From positions 11,133,647-11,197,646 of the forward strand of contig OX030955.1 in the NCBI GenBank assembly GCA_943735955.1: a stretch of 64,000 bases of DNA, in the 5' to 3' direction. Position 1 is the stretch's first letter. Every line of letters begins with the position of its first letter. Below are positions 11,695 through 23,040 of this stretch, in pieces. Below the pieces are notes generated by a model that was given only the letters and a program-made list of their open reading frames with translations, searched no databases and was not told where the DNA came from. The translations under genes and the position numbers were made by a program. This stretch comes from Piscicola geometra. Taxonomy: Eukaryota > Annelida > Clitellata > Hirudinida > Piscicolidae.

Positions 11695-12230
11695 AAATAA
11701 AGATCATCGCGAACTTTGAATATAAATACATTTTAGTTGAAACTAATAAGGAAAAATTCTAAAGAGCCATGACAAAGTTTTGAGGGTTGGTAAGTATGTA
11801 AAACGATAAAGTTTTGAGAAAACAATTTTGTTTTGATTTTTGTTTATACCAGTAGTACGTGATGAATCAAGTTAAAATTTGATCTAATGTTTAGTTCCAG
11901 TTTTAGCTAAAGTTCCAGTATAAGTTCCGACATTTGGATCAAACAGTTAACCAAAAGCTAAGCATGGACATTTGGATGTTTAAGTAAACCCTTAATTTCA
12001 GTTGTGATTACATAGTTTATCGGATTTACTGTCAAAAGCCGCTAGCATTACATTTTTTAACGAACCTTCTGGTTATGGCTAAAATTCTTTAAATCCGATA
12101 ATTTAAATATATAAACAATAAAAATAACGTTAAAGAATGTAATTTTTCAAATGAGTGTTATCTTTTGAGTCTTTAGCATAAGCGCCGACTCCACGGGACT
12201 TGGATGGGCTTGAGTCCCCCCAATACTTAG
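11695..12230. other. AT-rich spacer with a MITE-like fragment near 11950-12110
   Basis: AAGCTAAGCATGGACATTTGG at 11951 and the following TAAACCCTTAA...TGTCAAAAGC block resemble the ends of the element at 14232-15592. No coding sequence seen. Confidence 0.4.
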
Positions 12231-12234
12231 TCGC

Positions 12235-13190
12235 TCAGACCTGCCAGACTACCAAGAAAACGGGCATAAAAAGTAAAATCGGGAATGGGAATGATAAGTA
12301 AAATCTGGAACGATGAGAATCGGGAACCGGAAATAAAACGGGAACCGGAAATAGAACATTCAAATTGGAAACGGAAAAACATTTTTGGCATTAAAATAAT
12401 TACTTACTTAAAAAAATATAATGAAATATATTAAAAACCTATGGTTTTCTTTATACAATAAAAATTATACGAGCATTTTTATTTTGTATTTAAATCAATA
12501 AATCAATCAATCAATCAATCAAATACATTTCTATAGCGCTTTTCCCTAAAATTCAAGAGCGCACATAAATAAATTTGTTAAACAGATATGTCTTCAGATC
12601 CTTACGAAAAGTAAATAATGAAGGAATTAAATAATGGTTTTGAGTGGATGATCTTAAATTATATTAAATTTATATTTAAATTATTGAATTAGGTTTAAAT
12701 AGAACATTCAAATGTTTTTATTTTGGTATACTACATTATTCGTTTTGATAAATATAGGCTGAGATATTTCAAATTGAATAGAGAAGGAGTTTTGATTTAG
12801 GCGAACTTTGAAGGTCAATAACTCGGCGACCTTTTGAAAAATTGCATTTTTTAAATTTTTCATTATGATAGACAACGTATCTAAACATAATATAAAAGTA
12901 AGTTTCATAAATTTCTCAGGGGGGGGGGGGTGTACTCCATTGGTCGAATCATGGGTGTGGCTGAGAGAAACAAGATTTCAATGAGAGAAGGGTAAAGGCA
13001 TAAAAAAGCCTTCCCACGCAGACCTCAACTTTAGACCCAAGATCATTTGTTTAAAAGCTAAAACTTTTGATCGTTTAACCCGTATTAAAAGCCTTAGAAA
13101 CTTAATGTAATTACTTAAAACCAAGAAAATTATCTCAAACTAGTTTATCTCAACAATTATTGTAAATTTAGATTTAATTTTAATAATTTT
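12235..13190 (+). mobile_element. Second copy of the CGGGAACGGGA-type hAT element
   Basis: Left part 12255-12380 has repeated GGGAACCGGAAAT blocks like those at 60190-60310. Right part 13020-13150 (AGACCCAAGATCATTTG, then GTTTAACCCGT) matches 61073-61170. The element ends and target duplication are not clear. A G-run lies at 12920 and an (ATCA)n tract at 12500-12535. Confidence 0.5.
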
Positions 13191-13692
13191 ATAAGTTTCA
13201 GTTTATTTGAAGATTTCTAATTTCTATTTCTGAATGCAATCATTTCAGTTTCAACTACTGCAATATCTACCCAAAATGTAATTAATAATAACACCATAAA
13301 AAAACAAAATCTGATTATTCAAAAATTTATTAAATTAGTTTCTTTCATTTATATGTTATAAGTTTCAAGTATAACAATTATAAGATTCCTAATTTCTAAT
13401 AAATGTTTCACACGTCTTTTTTGAATAATTTATCTTTTTTAAGTGTTTATTTCTTCGAGTGTTTATTTATTTGAAGCAAGTACTTATATGCAAACAGCAC
13501 ATTGTGTCAACAAGACACTTCAAATGAAATTTATTGAAGGAATTTAGAGTGGTTTCGATTTTGAAAAAGAAAGTGTCAACGAAAATAAGAATTTTTTTAA
13601 ATTCAATGCTAACTATTAAACTAATATGTTTTTTGGGATGAATAGCCATTGGTTGGCTATATTTTACACTGCGCTCTTCATGTTAGGAAGGT

Positions 13693-15738
13693 TCATGCTT
13701 GGCATATGAAGCACCTCTTCTTATTACAACGATCATCATTCCACCCAAACCCTTTCAACAAATCTATGCAGTTTTCGTCAGTCTTTCCAGCATTATTTGG
13801 CTCTACAGGACGCCAGTAGGTGTAGGGATTGCTGTGAAATGAAAGGGTACAGCTCCTAAAGCTGTAAGCATCACCAACTGCTGTTTGAGGCCACGCCCAG
13901 CCATTCCTACATCTTCGACCAGCCACCCAGTAAACGGGACATCCTTCTGAAAGCATATAATTCATAATTACAATGAAATCGTTTTTATTATATTGTTTGC
14001 AGATTCAAGCTATGTTGGCAAGTGCTTAAATATACCTTCGAAGCTTGGGTTGAGTTCTTTCAAAGCTGTTGTGTCGTCTTCACTCAAAATTTGAGCCAAA
14101 TATCCATTATTCTTCAAACAATGTTGTTGAGCCTCATTCCAAGTCATTCCAAGTCTGATGACTGAATAACATCTTTCAGAAATTTTCGCATAACCAGACG
14201 GACAATCTGTCATTTGAATTGTTCTTTAAATTAAGCATGGGCGTCTGGAGGTTTTTAGGTAAAACCGTTAACTTCTGCTGCGTTAAAATAATTTATCTGC
14301 TTGACCGTCAAAAGCAAAAATAAATGATGTAGTCATCTAACAGAACTGAACCTTTAGTCAAAAATCATTTATATAAGCACATATTTTTATTTGCTTAATT
14401 AACAGTGTCAGAAACCTAGGAGTTGATCTCGACAAAGACCTCACCATGACGACACACATCAACAAGATGACTCAAACCTGCTTTGCTTCTTTACGCCAAA
14501 TACGATCCATAAGATGGTTATTGACCAAGGACTCACTGAGAACATTGGCTTCTACTTTGGTTCTCAGTCGAATTGACTATGGCAATATCATTCTTACTGG
14601 GTTGCCAATGACGCAGCTGCAGAAAGTTCAATCTATAATCAACACCACAGCTAGGCTCGAAACAGGTGCTAGTAAGTATGATCACATCAGCCCTGTTCTC
14701 AAGGAGTTTCACTGGCTTCGTGTTGAAAACAGAATTGAATACAAAAACATCTTGTTAATTCACAAGTGTCTGTCTAATGAGTGCCCAGATTATTTGTCGA
14801 GTAGCATTGTCATGAGAGCAAGTCTTCCCCAGAGGGAAAGACTCAGGTCTGCTAGGTCAAGAGATGTAGTTCCACAGAGCTACAAACTCAAGTATGCAGG
14901 TTCAAGAAGCTTTTTTGTTGCAGCGCCGACTCTTTGGAATAGTCTTCCCAATAGACTCAAATCCCCGAGCTCAACCGCGACATTCAGCCGTTCCCTGAAA
15001 ACGTACTTGTTCGACCGATAAGAATAACTTACAAACTTACTGCTCATTTTTCATTAATCAATTTCTTGCTTCCCAATTTCATTCTTTTTTATATTTATAC
15101 TAATGGTCAATAATAATTGTGAAATATTTTCTTAAATTTTCTTAAATTTATTGTTATTATCATTTCACTTTCAATCTTTAAAAAAAAATATATATATTTT
15201 GTCTATTTAAAAAAAATAAAATAAATAAATAAATATATATATATATGTGTTTATATATGTGTATATGTATGTATATATACATATAAATGATTTTATTGTT
15301 AAATTTTAATAACTTACTTTTCCTATACTTTCCATTTATTCATCTATCATTAATATTATTATCAAATTTTCCATAACCAAGTGGTCTTGAAGCCCGTCCG
15401 GGTTTACGCCACGTTAATAATACTCGTCGTTGTATTGTATTGTAATAATAAAATGATATCGGTTTTTTAACGAAAATTATGGGTAAAACTTTCTGTCGTT
15501 AAAACGGAAAATTTCGTGAATTTCCATTCGTTAATATTTTTCAACGGAAACGGACGAAAATTCACGGATGTAAATTCAAATGCCCATGCTTAGTTTAAAT
15601 ATCACTTTACAAAGAATGAATCATGAGAATTAACTTTTCGAGATACCAAACAAATGGACAATCGAATATTAACCTGCACTGGTCTGGAGACGCCACCAAG
15701 ACACAAGTGAGACAAACGATCAACTTAAAGAAGCTCAT
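13693..15738 (-). CDS. Secreted C-type lectin, three exons
   Basis: Predicted exons on the minus strand: 15738-15674, 14223-14036, 13946-13693. The phases close into 168 codons, about the usual size of a one-domain secreted lectin. Exon 1 gives a signal peptide (MSFFKLIVCLTCVLVAS). Exon 2 starts the lectin fold (CYSVIRLGMTWNEAQQHC). Exon 3 carries WVAGRRCRNGWAWP, the EPN motif typical of mannose-type calcium sites, GWNDDRC for the second calcium ligand group, and a final Cys near the stop. It should bind carbohydrate outside the cell, perhaps in defence. Intron 1 is filled by a transposon with a LINE inside it, and the exon 2 acceptor sits within the transposon target duplication. Downstream, AATAAA hexamers on the minus strand lie at about 13445-13475. 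Confidence 0.8.
14232..15592. mobile_element. hAT-like MITE inserted in lectin intron 1, split by a LINE
   Basis: Inverted ends TAAGCATGGGCG (14232) and its complement TGCCCATGCTTA (ending 15592) are flanked by CTTTAAAT (14224-14231) and GTTTAAAT (15593-15600), an 8-bp target duplication with one mismatch. The arms contain AAACCGTTAAC and TGACCGTCAAAAG blocks also seen near 12010, 25900 and 47450. The middle is the LINE copy at 14400-15445. Confidence 0.72.
14400..15445 (+). mobile_element. LINE 3' end with reverse transcriptase C-terminal part
   Basis: Open from about 14404 to 15021, encoding roughly 205 residues. LSRIDYGNIILTGLP, KEFHWLRVENRIEYKNI and FFVAAPTLWNSLPNRLK are motifs of the C-terminal end of CR1/L2-like LINE polyproteins. 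The 3' tail has GAAGCCCGTCCGGGTTTACG near 15391, then a short TTGTA repeat. It is 5' truncated and lies inside the MITE. A second copy lies inverted at 56205-56910. Confidence 0.82.
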
Positions 15739-16500
15739 AACTTTTGTGGATTTCAATACACTGTGGAATGAACGAAACTGAATTTTTAGAGGCTAGAGGA
15801 TCGAGCCTGTATATGCTGGTGATATTGTGTGTATCTGTGTGCAAAACATCTTATATAATGAGTACTTTTAAGGGGCGCCTTCACAACGCCCAATTATCAC
15901 AAGATCGTAGCATGAAGCTTCTCAACGCCCAAATATTGAAACGCCCTACCATCACAACGCCTAACCGTCCCAACGCCTAACCATCACATGTCCTAATATA
16001 ACCACTATCGACAATTTGCAGGATTAGGTAAACGAAGGAAAACTTCAATTCATCCCAAAAAACTAAGTAACTTTTTGACTAACATGAGTTTAGAATTTTG
16101 TGTTTTTTAAATGCATTTTTTTCTCATTGAATATAATTTTTAACATATAAAAGCTAAATACCAATTTTAAAAACAAGAAATCGTTTTATACTTTTTTTTT
16201 TCTTCCTACATACCTGTCTATTTTAATAATTAAACCCTCAAAAATAAGTGTATAAAAATAATTTTTTTGAAAGGTATTTGAACAGTCTACAATAATCTAA
16301 ATTCAAATTTCTGTTTTTGCATTTATTATTATTTAAAATAAGCGAGTATGGAAAGTTAAATTGTAATGTTTAAAATATCAATTTATTTAATGAATATTCA
16401 ATATATTTTATTAATGTCCATTTATAACAATCAAAGCAGATTGGAATCAGGAAGTGACACTGACGGTGGATTCTTACGTCTGTTCGGGTAGTGTTTGAGA
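15601..16500. other. Lectin exon 1, 5' flank and short CGCC repeats
   Basis: Beyond the lectin start at 15738, positions 15878-15985 repeat an approximate motif CAACGCCTAACCATCA several times. The rest is AT-rich with no recognised gene. Confidence 0.45.
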
Positions 16501-16508
16501 GGTGGGAG

Positions 16509-17774
16509 CAGTGTTGTTCCAGTTAACTGTAACTGTAACTGAAATGGTAAATTAACCGAAAAATATGATTCAGTTAACTGTAACTTTAACTGTAATTCAA
16601 TGCATAACTGTAACTGAATAAGAAACTGAAAAACAAGAATACTAACTGAATAGCAACTAAAAAAATATATAATTAAAAAAGAGAAGCGCTACAAGATAAA
16701 ACATTGACGGATGCACGTTATTGAGCAATAATATGATTGATTTATTTTATTCTCCGAGTCCGATTATATTAATTTAGTGTTTTACATAGTTACTTTTTTT
16801 GACCAGTTGAATTATACAAATTTTAATGAAATTTTTCAGATTAATGGCGGCAGAAAACAAGAGAATGCCGTATGGGCCTATTTTATTTACGAAGCTTCAT
16901 GCGACAAAAGCGAATGTCAGGTTTCAGAAGAGGATGATAATGATAAAGAGAAAGTTACCAGGCAACACACTGTAGTTGATAATTATTTACGTATTCACAT
17001 TTTTAAATATTATTTACCAAGTTATGAGCATAATTTATAATTCATTTGAATAATTTCAATTAAACAGTCGTAAATATATGCAATTTCTATCATTTAGGTT
17101 CAGAGAAAACTATTTCTTTGATAAAAGATTATAAGAACAGTGTAGAAGATCGAATTCGTAAAGATCTTCAAACTGGACATCGCGTTGTCATTAGCATGGA
17201 TTGCTGGACTAAGAAGGGTCTTACACTTTCATGTCTCGGGATCTCAGCATCCTTTTATAATCCATCAATGCGTGGTGCAATTCAGGTCTTGCTAAATGTT
17301 CATTCTGTGTCTCACACACATACAGGAGAAATGTTAGCACTTAAATTATTGAGTACCCTAAATTATTATCTTCTTTTGCGCAATACATTGATTCAGCTCC
17401 CGCTTCACAAGCGTATGTGGAAAGGGTGTTTTAAGTGTGCAGAGACCTAACTGCAGGAGAAAAAATCGCCTCAGCGAAAATCTGGAATTGAAGACATTTA
17501 TGAAAATGAACAGCGTATATTATGAATAATATATTTATATATCTTTTAAATAATTCGACTTTTAAACATTAATTTGGGCTGTATTATAAATAAAAATTCA
17601 TTTTTTCTCCATCTTGATTAACTGTAACTGTAACTAAAAAAAATAACTGAAACTAAAATAGTAACTGAAAAATTAAAATTTGCATAACTGTAACTTGAAT
17701 AGTAACTGAAAAATTAAATTTGTCATAACTGTAACTTGAACTTGAACTGAAAAATCCGAACCGGAAAATCACTG
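16509..17774 (+). mobile_element. hAT transposon, internally deleted, with perfect 8-bp target duplication
   Basis: Ends CAGTG (16509) and CACTG (17774) are flanked on both sides by GGTGGGAG (16501-16508 and 17775-17782). Both subterminal regions carry many GTAACTGAA/TTAACTGTAACTG copies in opposite orientation, the usual transposase-binding layout of hAT elements. A copy of its right end occurs at 62383-62513. Confidence 0.93.
16840..17517 (+). pseudogene. Broken hAT transposase
   Basis: Three separated pieces of a BED-type hAT transposase. 16840-16960 encodes WAYF...CDKSECQV, part of a BED zinc finger. 17101-17345 encodes a region with VVISMDCWTKKGLTLSCLGI, the first acidic motif of the RNase H fold. 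17395-17517 is the C-terminal dimerisation tail (APASQAYVERVF, then after a frameshift RNRLSENLELKTF). The parts between are missing, and stops and frameshifts interrupt the rest. The copy cannot encode an active enzyme. Confidence 0.75.
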
Positions 17775-17782
17775 GGTGGGAG

Positions 17783-19585
17783 TTATTTGAGTTAGAGTTT
17801 AAATCACATACTAAAGAAATGTAAGCCCCGTAAACAGAAGTTTTTAGAAAAATTACGCGAGTTCGCTTTGACAAAATAATTTTGCAAACAACTTACAAAA
17901 TTTGTTTAAAAAATCATTAGACACCCATCACAATCCAACACACAAACTTTCAACCACAGTCTCTGTTGGTATGGAACAGCTAAAAAAATACCTCACAAAG
18001 ATCAATTTGGATGAAGCAGGAAGTGACATTGACATAGTTTATGAGGCTTTCTTTTCTTTTTATAGTTTCTTTAAATCTTTCTTTTTTGTAAACATGTTAA
18101 GTTTTTAAATCGGGGGTTTAATGATGTGGCAAATCATTTGCAGCTGTACATTGGATAATCTGATTATTCATTATATGCTCCAATTTTGAAGGAAATTTGG
18201 TGTGTGAAACGAATGACATAAGCTGGATCATCTTTTGAAGTGCATATTTCTTGTGTAAAGTGACAAATTGCAAGTAACACTATTGAAAATTTCAATTATT
18301 TTTCATCCCATAGAGTTTTTGTTGCAAATCTTCAAAAAAATTAAAAGTTTTTTGATGAAATGCAATTTTTCTCAATCGTTTGTTGACAGTAGTGTTTGTG
18401 TTCACTTGCTGATAATGTAACCAAAACAGCAAAAAACAGTTCAATTTGGATAGGTTTAATTGGATTGTAATTTTTAAATGCGTTACTTTTTTTCAAATGC
18501 GTTAAAATATTTAACGGCGTTAAAAATTTTAACGATCATTAATTGATTATCACGTTAATCAAAAGTTAACGTAGATCAAAACACAGTTCTAATAAAAACA
18601 TATGGAATTATTAGAAAAATGTCACAAAAATCTAATTGTCATAAAGAAATACTTAGAAAACTCATATTCATACCCTCAAACACACTGTCTGCACCCAATC
18701 AAACTTCAAAAACTTTCTCTGCCCTTAAACAACCCTGAACCACTCTCCCTGCACCTAATCAACCTTTTCATCTTCACTCAGTCAGCCATTTTCTCTGCAC
18801 CCTATCAGCCATTTTCTCTGCACCCAGTCTTTAATTATCTTCTCTGCCCTCAATGAGTGACCTTCTCTGCACCCAATCAGCCTTCAACTTCTCTCTGCAA
18901 CCAATCAACCTCTCTCTGTACCCCATCAATTAATATCTCTGCATCCCATAAACATAAATATAAACATAAAAATCGAGTCCGATTTAAATGTAAATGTTAA
19001 CATTTAAATGAGACTAGATTGTTTTTCTAAAAATTAATGATAGTTATTCAAAAACGGGTTTTCTATATTTCTGGATAGATTCAGGTTTATGCTTCAACAC
19101 ATCTGGCATTCCAAATTAATTATTTTTCTAAAATACAAAACTTGTTAAATCGTTAAAATAAAGTCATTTTTGAAACAATTAAGGAAATAATCTGAAATAT
19201 ATAGCGTCGATCTCTCTTGATATACTATTAAAGTTAATAAAATAATTTATTTCCCTAATAATTCAAAATTAGACTTTTTCAAGTGTATAATTTTAAATAA
19301 AAATATTTATTTTTTTAATTTTAGAATTTCTTTATTATTACGTAAACTGAAAAATGACATCACACGCTCAAAACAGTTTTGAAATAGTTTCACAATGAAT
19401 CGATTATCTTTGTTTTTCCGAAGAATTTTTCATCAAGAAGAAAGAGTAGCAGAGGTAAGTATTCTGAAAATACTTCTAGAAATTGATTTGATTGATTGAT
19501 TGATTGATTAATCCAGAATCGATTACAGACTTACGATTTGCAGCATCTTACTCGTTTTTAAAAATAATGGAAAATCGTAACCAAG
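17783..19585. other. Gene-poor stretch with a C-rich degenerate repeat
   Basis: No domain is recognised. 18660-18960 is a degenerate repeat of about 20 bp (CTCTGCACCCAATCAACCTT-like). 19490-19512 is a (TTGA)n tract. A possible tiny exon at 19395 (ATG... ending GAGGTAAGT) could not be linked to a gene. Confidence 0.45.
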
Positions 19586-20379
19586 ACTGGATGCATATTT
19601 TTTTGAAGAAAAGTAGTATAAAAATATTATACATGTAAAATATTCATAATAAATACTACGATATTATACTTTCTAGCTATTTAAAAGTTAAAAATAGGCC
19701 AAAAATGTATGTCTTACATTTCTTTTACAAATCTCATATTTTTATTTTATAATATGATTTTCATAATGGGAATCGAGACCTTAATAAACTACCATGATCA
19801 TGATAAATAGCTATTTTAGTGAAAAATAATAAGTTACGGAGACTTAAATGGCGGTCATAACGGAAATTAATAAACTATCATGATCTACTTGTCGATATTG
19901 ATTTTTTCACAATCCTAGGTTTTTTCAAATAATTAAGGTTTTAACGTTAACAAGTAATTGAATATTAGTTAAATTATTTTCAAAAAACATTTCATGAAGT
20001 AATAATAGCTATTTTAGTGAAAAATAATGTACGTAGATTTAAATTAGGTAGTCTTACGGGTCTTTAAATATGCTAATTTTCAGACTCTAGTTTCAGGCGC
20101 TTTTTATGTTATCCTATATGGTTTACTTTGGAAAGCGTACTCATAATTTATGCAAATGAGATTAACGATTGACACAGACAAATTACCTATGTTTAAATCG
20201 CTGTATGGTTATAAAACGGTATTGCTAACACGCAAAATAAAATACTTTAAATTAATAAGATTTTTTCTCCTATTAGTTTAGTTTAGAGAGTTAAAAACCA
20301 CGCAGATCTTTTGAATTATTTTTATGTGAATAATTTTAATTTCAATGTGAACAGATTTGACATTACTGAGTAAAATTAT

Positions 20380-20745
20380 TATTAATTACTCAAAAAAGTA
20401 TTCATAAAAGAAGTAAATCATTAGTGATTGATTGATTGATAAAGAAACCTTATTTATTGTTCATTTAACGATATTACTCGCCTCAGATAGTTTGCCGAAA
20501 TATATACCAGATTTGACATTACTGAGTAACATTATTATTAATTACTCAAAAAATTATTCGTAAAAGAAGTAAAGAAGCCTCATTTATTGTTCATTTTACG
20601 ATATATCTCGCCTCAGATAGTTTGCCGAAATATATATCGTGAACTATCATATAACTTTTAAAAAAATATGTAAAAAAAGAAGTAAAAGAAGCCTCAGTTA
20701 TTGTTCATTTTACGATATATCTCGCCTCAGATAGTTTGCCGAAAT
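20380..20745 (+). repeat. Three tandem copies of a roughly 130-bp block
   Basis: TCGCCTCAGATAGTTTGCCG recurs at about 20479, 20610 and 20721, preceded each time by TTATTGTTCATTT and ACGATAT. The last copy runs into the left hairpin arm. Confidence 0.85.
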
Positions 20746-21053
20746 CTAAATTAATATGGCCGCTTTTTGTTATTGTAAGAAACCAACAATCAGCTGATTC
20801 AAGAAATAAATAAACATTGCCATCAGCTGTTTTTATATTGCTATGTCTATGCTTCCGAGTACGCTTTCCAAAGTATCCCTCCTATATTAAATGCTTATTA
20901 AAACGGGATACTTTGGAAATCGTACTCGGAAGCATAGACATAGCAATATAAAAACAGCTGATGGCAATGTTTATTTATTTCTTGAATCAGCTGATTGTTG
21001 GTTTCTAACAATAACAAGAAGCGGCCATATTATTTTAGATTTCGACAAACTAT
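20731..21053. repeat. 149-bp inverted repeat with 25-bp loop
   Basis: 20731-20879 and 20905-21053 are reverse complements with a handful of mismatches. Any transcript through it would form a long hairpin. The arm end GGGATACTTTGGAAA... is repeated in part at 20128-20145. Confidence 0.92.
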
Positions 21054-21438
21054 CTTTACAAGTACTGGATAACTCTGCTACAAATGAACCAATGATTGAT
21101 TCAGGTACACTTGCAACTGATTCATCAATACCCGTCTCATTTAACATTAACCCAACTGAAACTTTGCTTAGCTGAAACTTAAATGGCATGGCAAGATAAT
21201 CTACTAATTCACTTACATTTTTTTCTAAATTTGTTTTCCAATTTAATTTATTTACACATTCATAAAGCTTAACTAATTCGACCCTCACAGTAGTATTAGT
21301 AACACCAAATCTGTGCGTACCCTGCACATTTCTAATTACTTCAGCCCAATTGGGACGCGGCTTACCACTAGCAGGCTCACAAAAAAAAGAATAAACAAAA
21401 CCATTCAGAAGTGGATCTGATGGCTCCGAAAAATTCAT
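20971..21438 (-). pseudogene. Inverted, truncated copy of the transposase-like gene 5' end
   Basis: From the ATG at 21438 (MNFSEPSDPLLNG...) it matches the plus-strand frame starting at 22654 almost perfectly for about 130 residues, then diverges at the hairpin arm (after ...STCK). The match includes the 5' flank to about 21670, so it is a DNA-level duplication in inverse orientation and not a spliced copy. No further gene parts follow it. Confidence 0.8.
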
Positions 21439-23040
21439 TTTTAATATGAACCCTTAAATCAAACTTCTCATTCATCAATGCACCAGCACACTCACATCTT
21501 TTCGCTTCCATGGTAAATTGCAAATGAATGTCGTGATCTGTAAGAAAACAATTTAAAACAATGATATTATTATATAAAAATAAACATGAAAAAATTGCTA
21601 GACCAATGAAACTTTTACCTTATATAAAGGAACAGTGATCTATTTGAAATAAGCAACATAGACATAACTTAGGCTGGTCAAAAAAAAACAGCCAATCTTC
21701 AATTAGTTGCCCCGTGATTAATGAAACAATATGCAGCATAGACAGCTCTAGAAAATCTTACTAGAGCAGCGATGCCCTAGAAATCACTTTGTTTTTCCTA
21801 AAGCGCGGCAAATAATTTTAACTAATTTCGATAACTTTATTTGGTTTTCAACACCAGGATAAAGATTAACTATCTTTTTAAAAGTTTAAAATTTTCACTG
21901 CTCTAACACTTTCGTCAGCAGATCAGCACACCAGCCTAAGTTATGTCTATGCTGCATATTGTTTTATTAATCACGGGGCAACTAATTGAAGATTGGCTGT
22001 TTTTTTTGACTTAGATGAAGATTAAATGTTTCTTTATATTAGGTAAAAGTTTCATTTCTCTAGCAAATTCTTCAGCAGATCAGCACACCAGCCTAAGTTA
22101 TGTCTATGCTGCATACTGTTTTATTAATCACGTGGCAACTAATTGAAGATTAAAATTTTTTTCCACTGAAATAAAGATGAAGTGTTTTTTTATATTAGGT
22201 AGATGTTTCACTGCTCTAACATATTTTTCAGCAAAGCAGCACACCAGCCTAAGTTATGTCTATGCTGCTTATTTCAATTAGATCACTGTTTTATTAATCA
22301 CGTGGCAACTAATTGAAGATTAGCTGTTTTTTTCCACTGAGATGGAGATTAAATGTTCTTTTATATTAGGTAAAAGTTTCATTACTCTAGCAAATTCTTC
22401 AGCAAATCAGCACACCAGCCTAAGTTATGTCTATGCTGCTTATTTCAAATAGATCACTGTTCCTTTATATTAGGTAAAAGTTTCATTGGTCTAGCAATTT
22501 TTTCATGTTTATTTTTATATAATAATATCATTGTTTTAAATTGTTTTCTTACAGATCACGACATTCATTTGCAATTTACCATGGAAGCGAAAAGATGTGA
22601 GTGTGCTGGTGCATTGATGAATGAGAAGTTTGATTTAAGGGTTCATATTAAAAATGAATTTTTCGGAGCCATCAGATCCACTTCTGAATGGTTTTGTTTA
22701 TTCTTTTTTTTGTGAGCCTGCTAGTGGTAAGCCGCGTCCCAATTGGGCTGAAGTAATTAGAAATGTGCAGGGTACGCACAGATTTGGTGTTACTAATACT
22801 ACTGTGAGGGTCGAATTAGTTAAGCTTTATGAATGTGTAAATAAATTAAATTGGAAAACAAATTTGGAAAAAAATGTAAGTGAATTAGTAGATTATCTTG
22901 CCATGCCATTTAAGTTTCAGCTAAGCAAAGTTTCAGTTGGGTTAATGTTAAATGATACGGGTGTTGATGAATCAGTTGCAAGTGTACCTGAATCAATCAT
23001 TGGTTCATTTGTAGCAGAGTTATTCAGTACTTGTAAAGGT
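21057..23040. repeat. Inverted duplication of about 610 bp around a tandem-repeat centre
   Basis: 21057-21670 is the reverse complement of about 22430-23040. The centre carries about four copies, roughly 165 bp apart, of a block containing CACACCAGCCTAAGTTATG (near 21929, 22084, 22240 and 22409). The layout gives a divergent pair of 5' ends facing away from a repeated control-like region. Confidence 0.88.

Noticed and set aside
19395..19455. Possible tiny first exon with GAG|GTAAGT donor
   Set aside because: No downstream exon in the right phase or recognisable protein could be tied to it.
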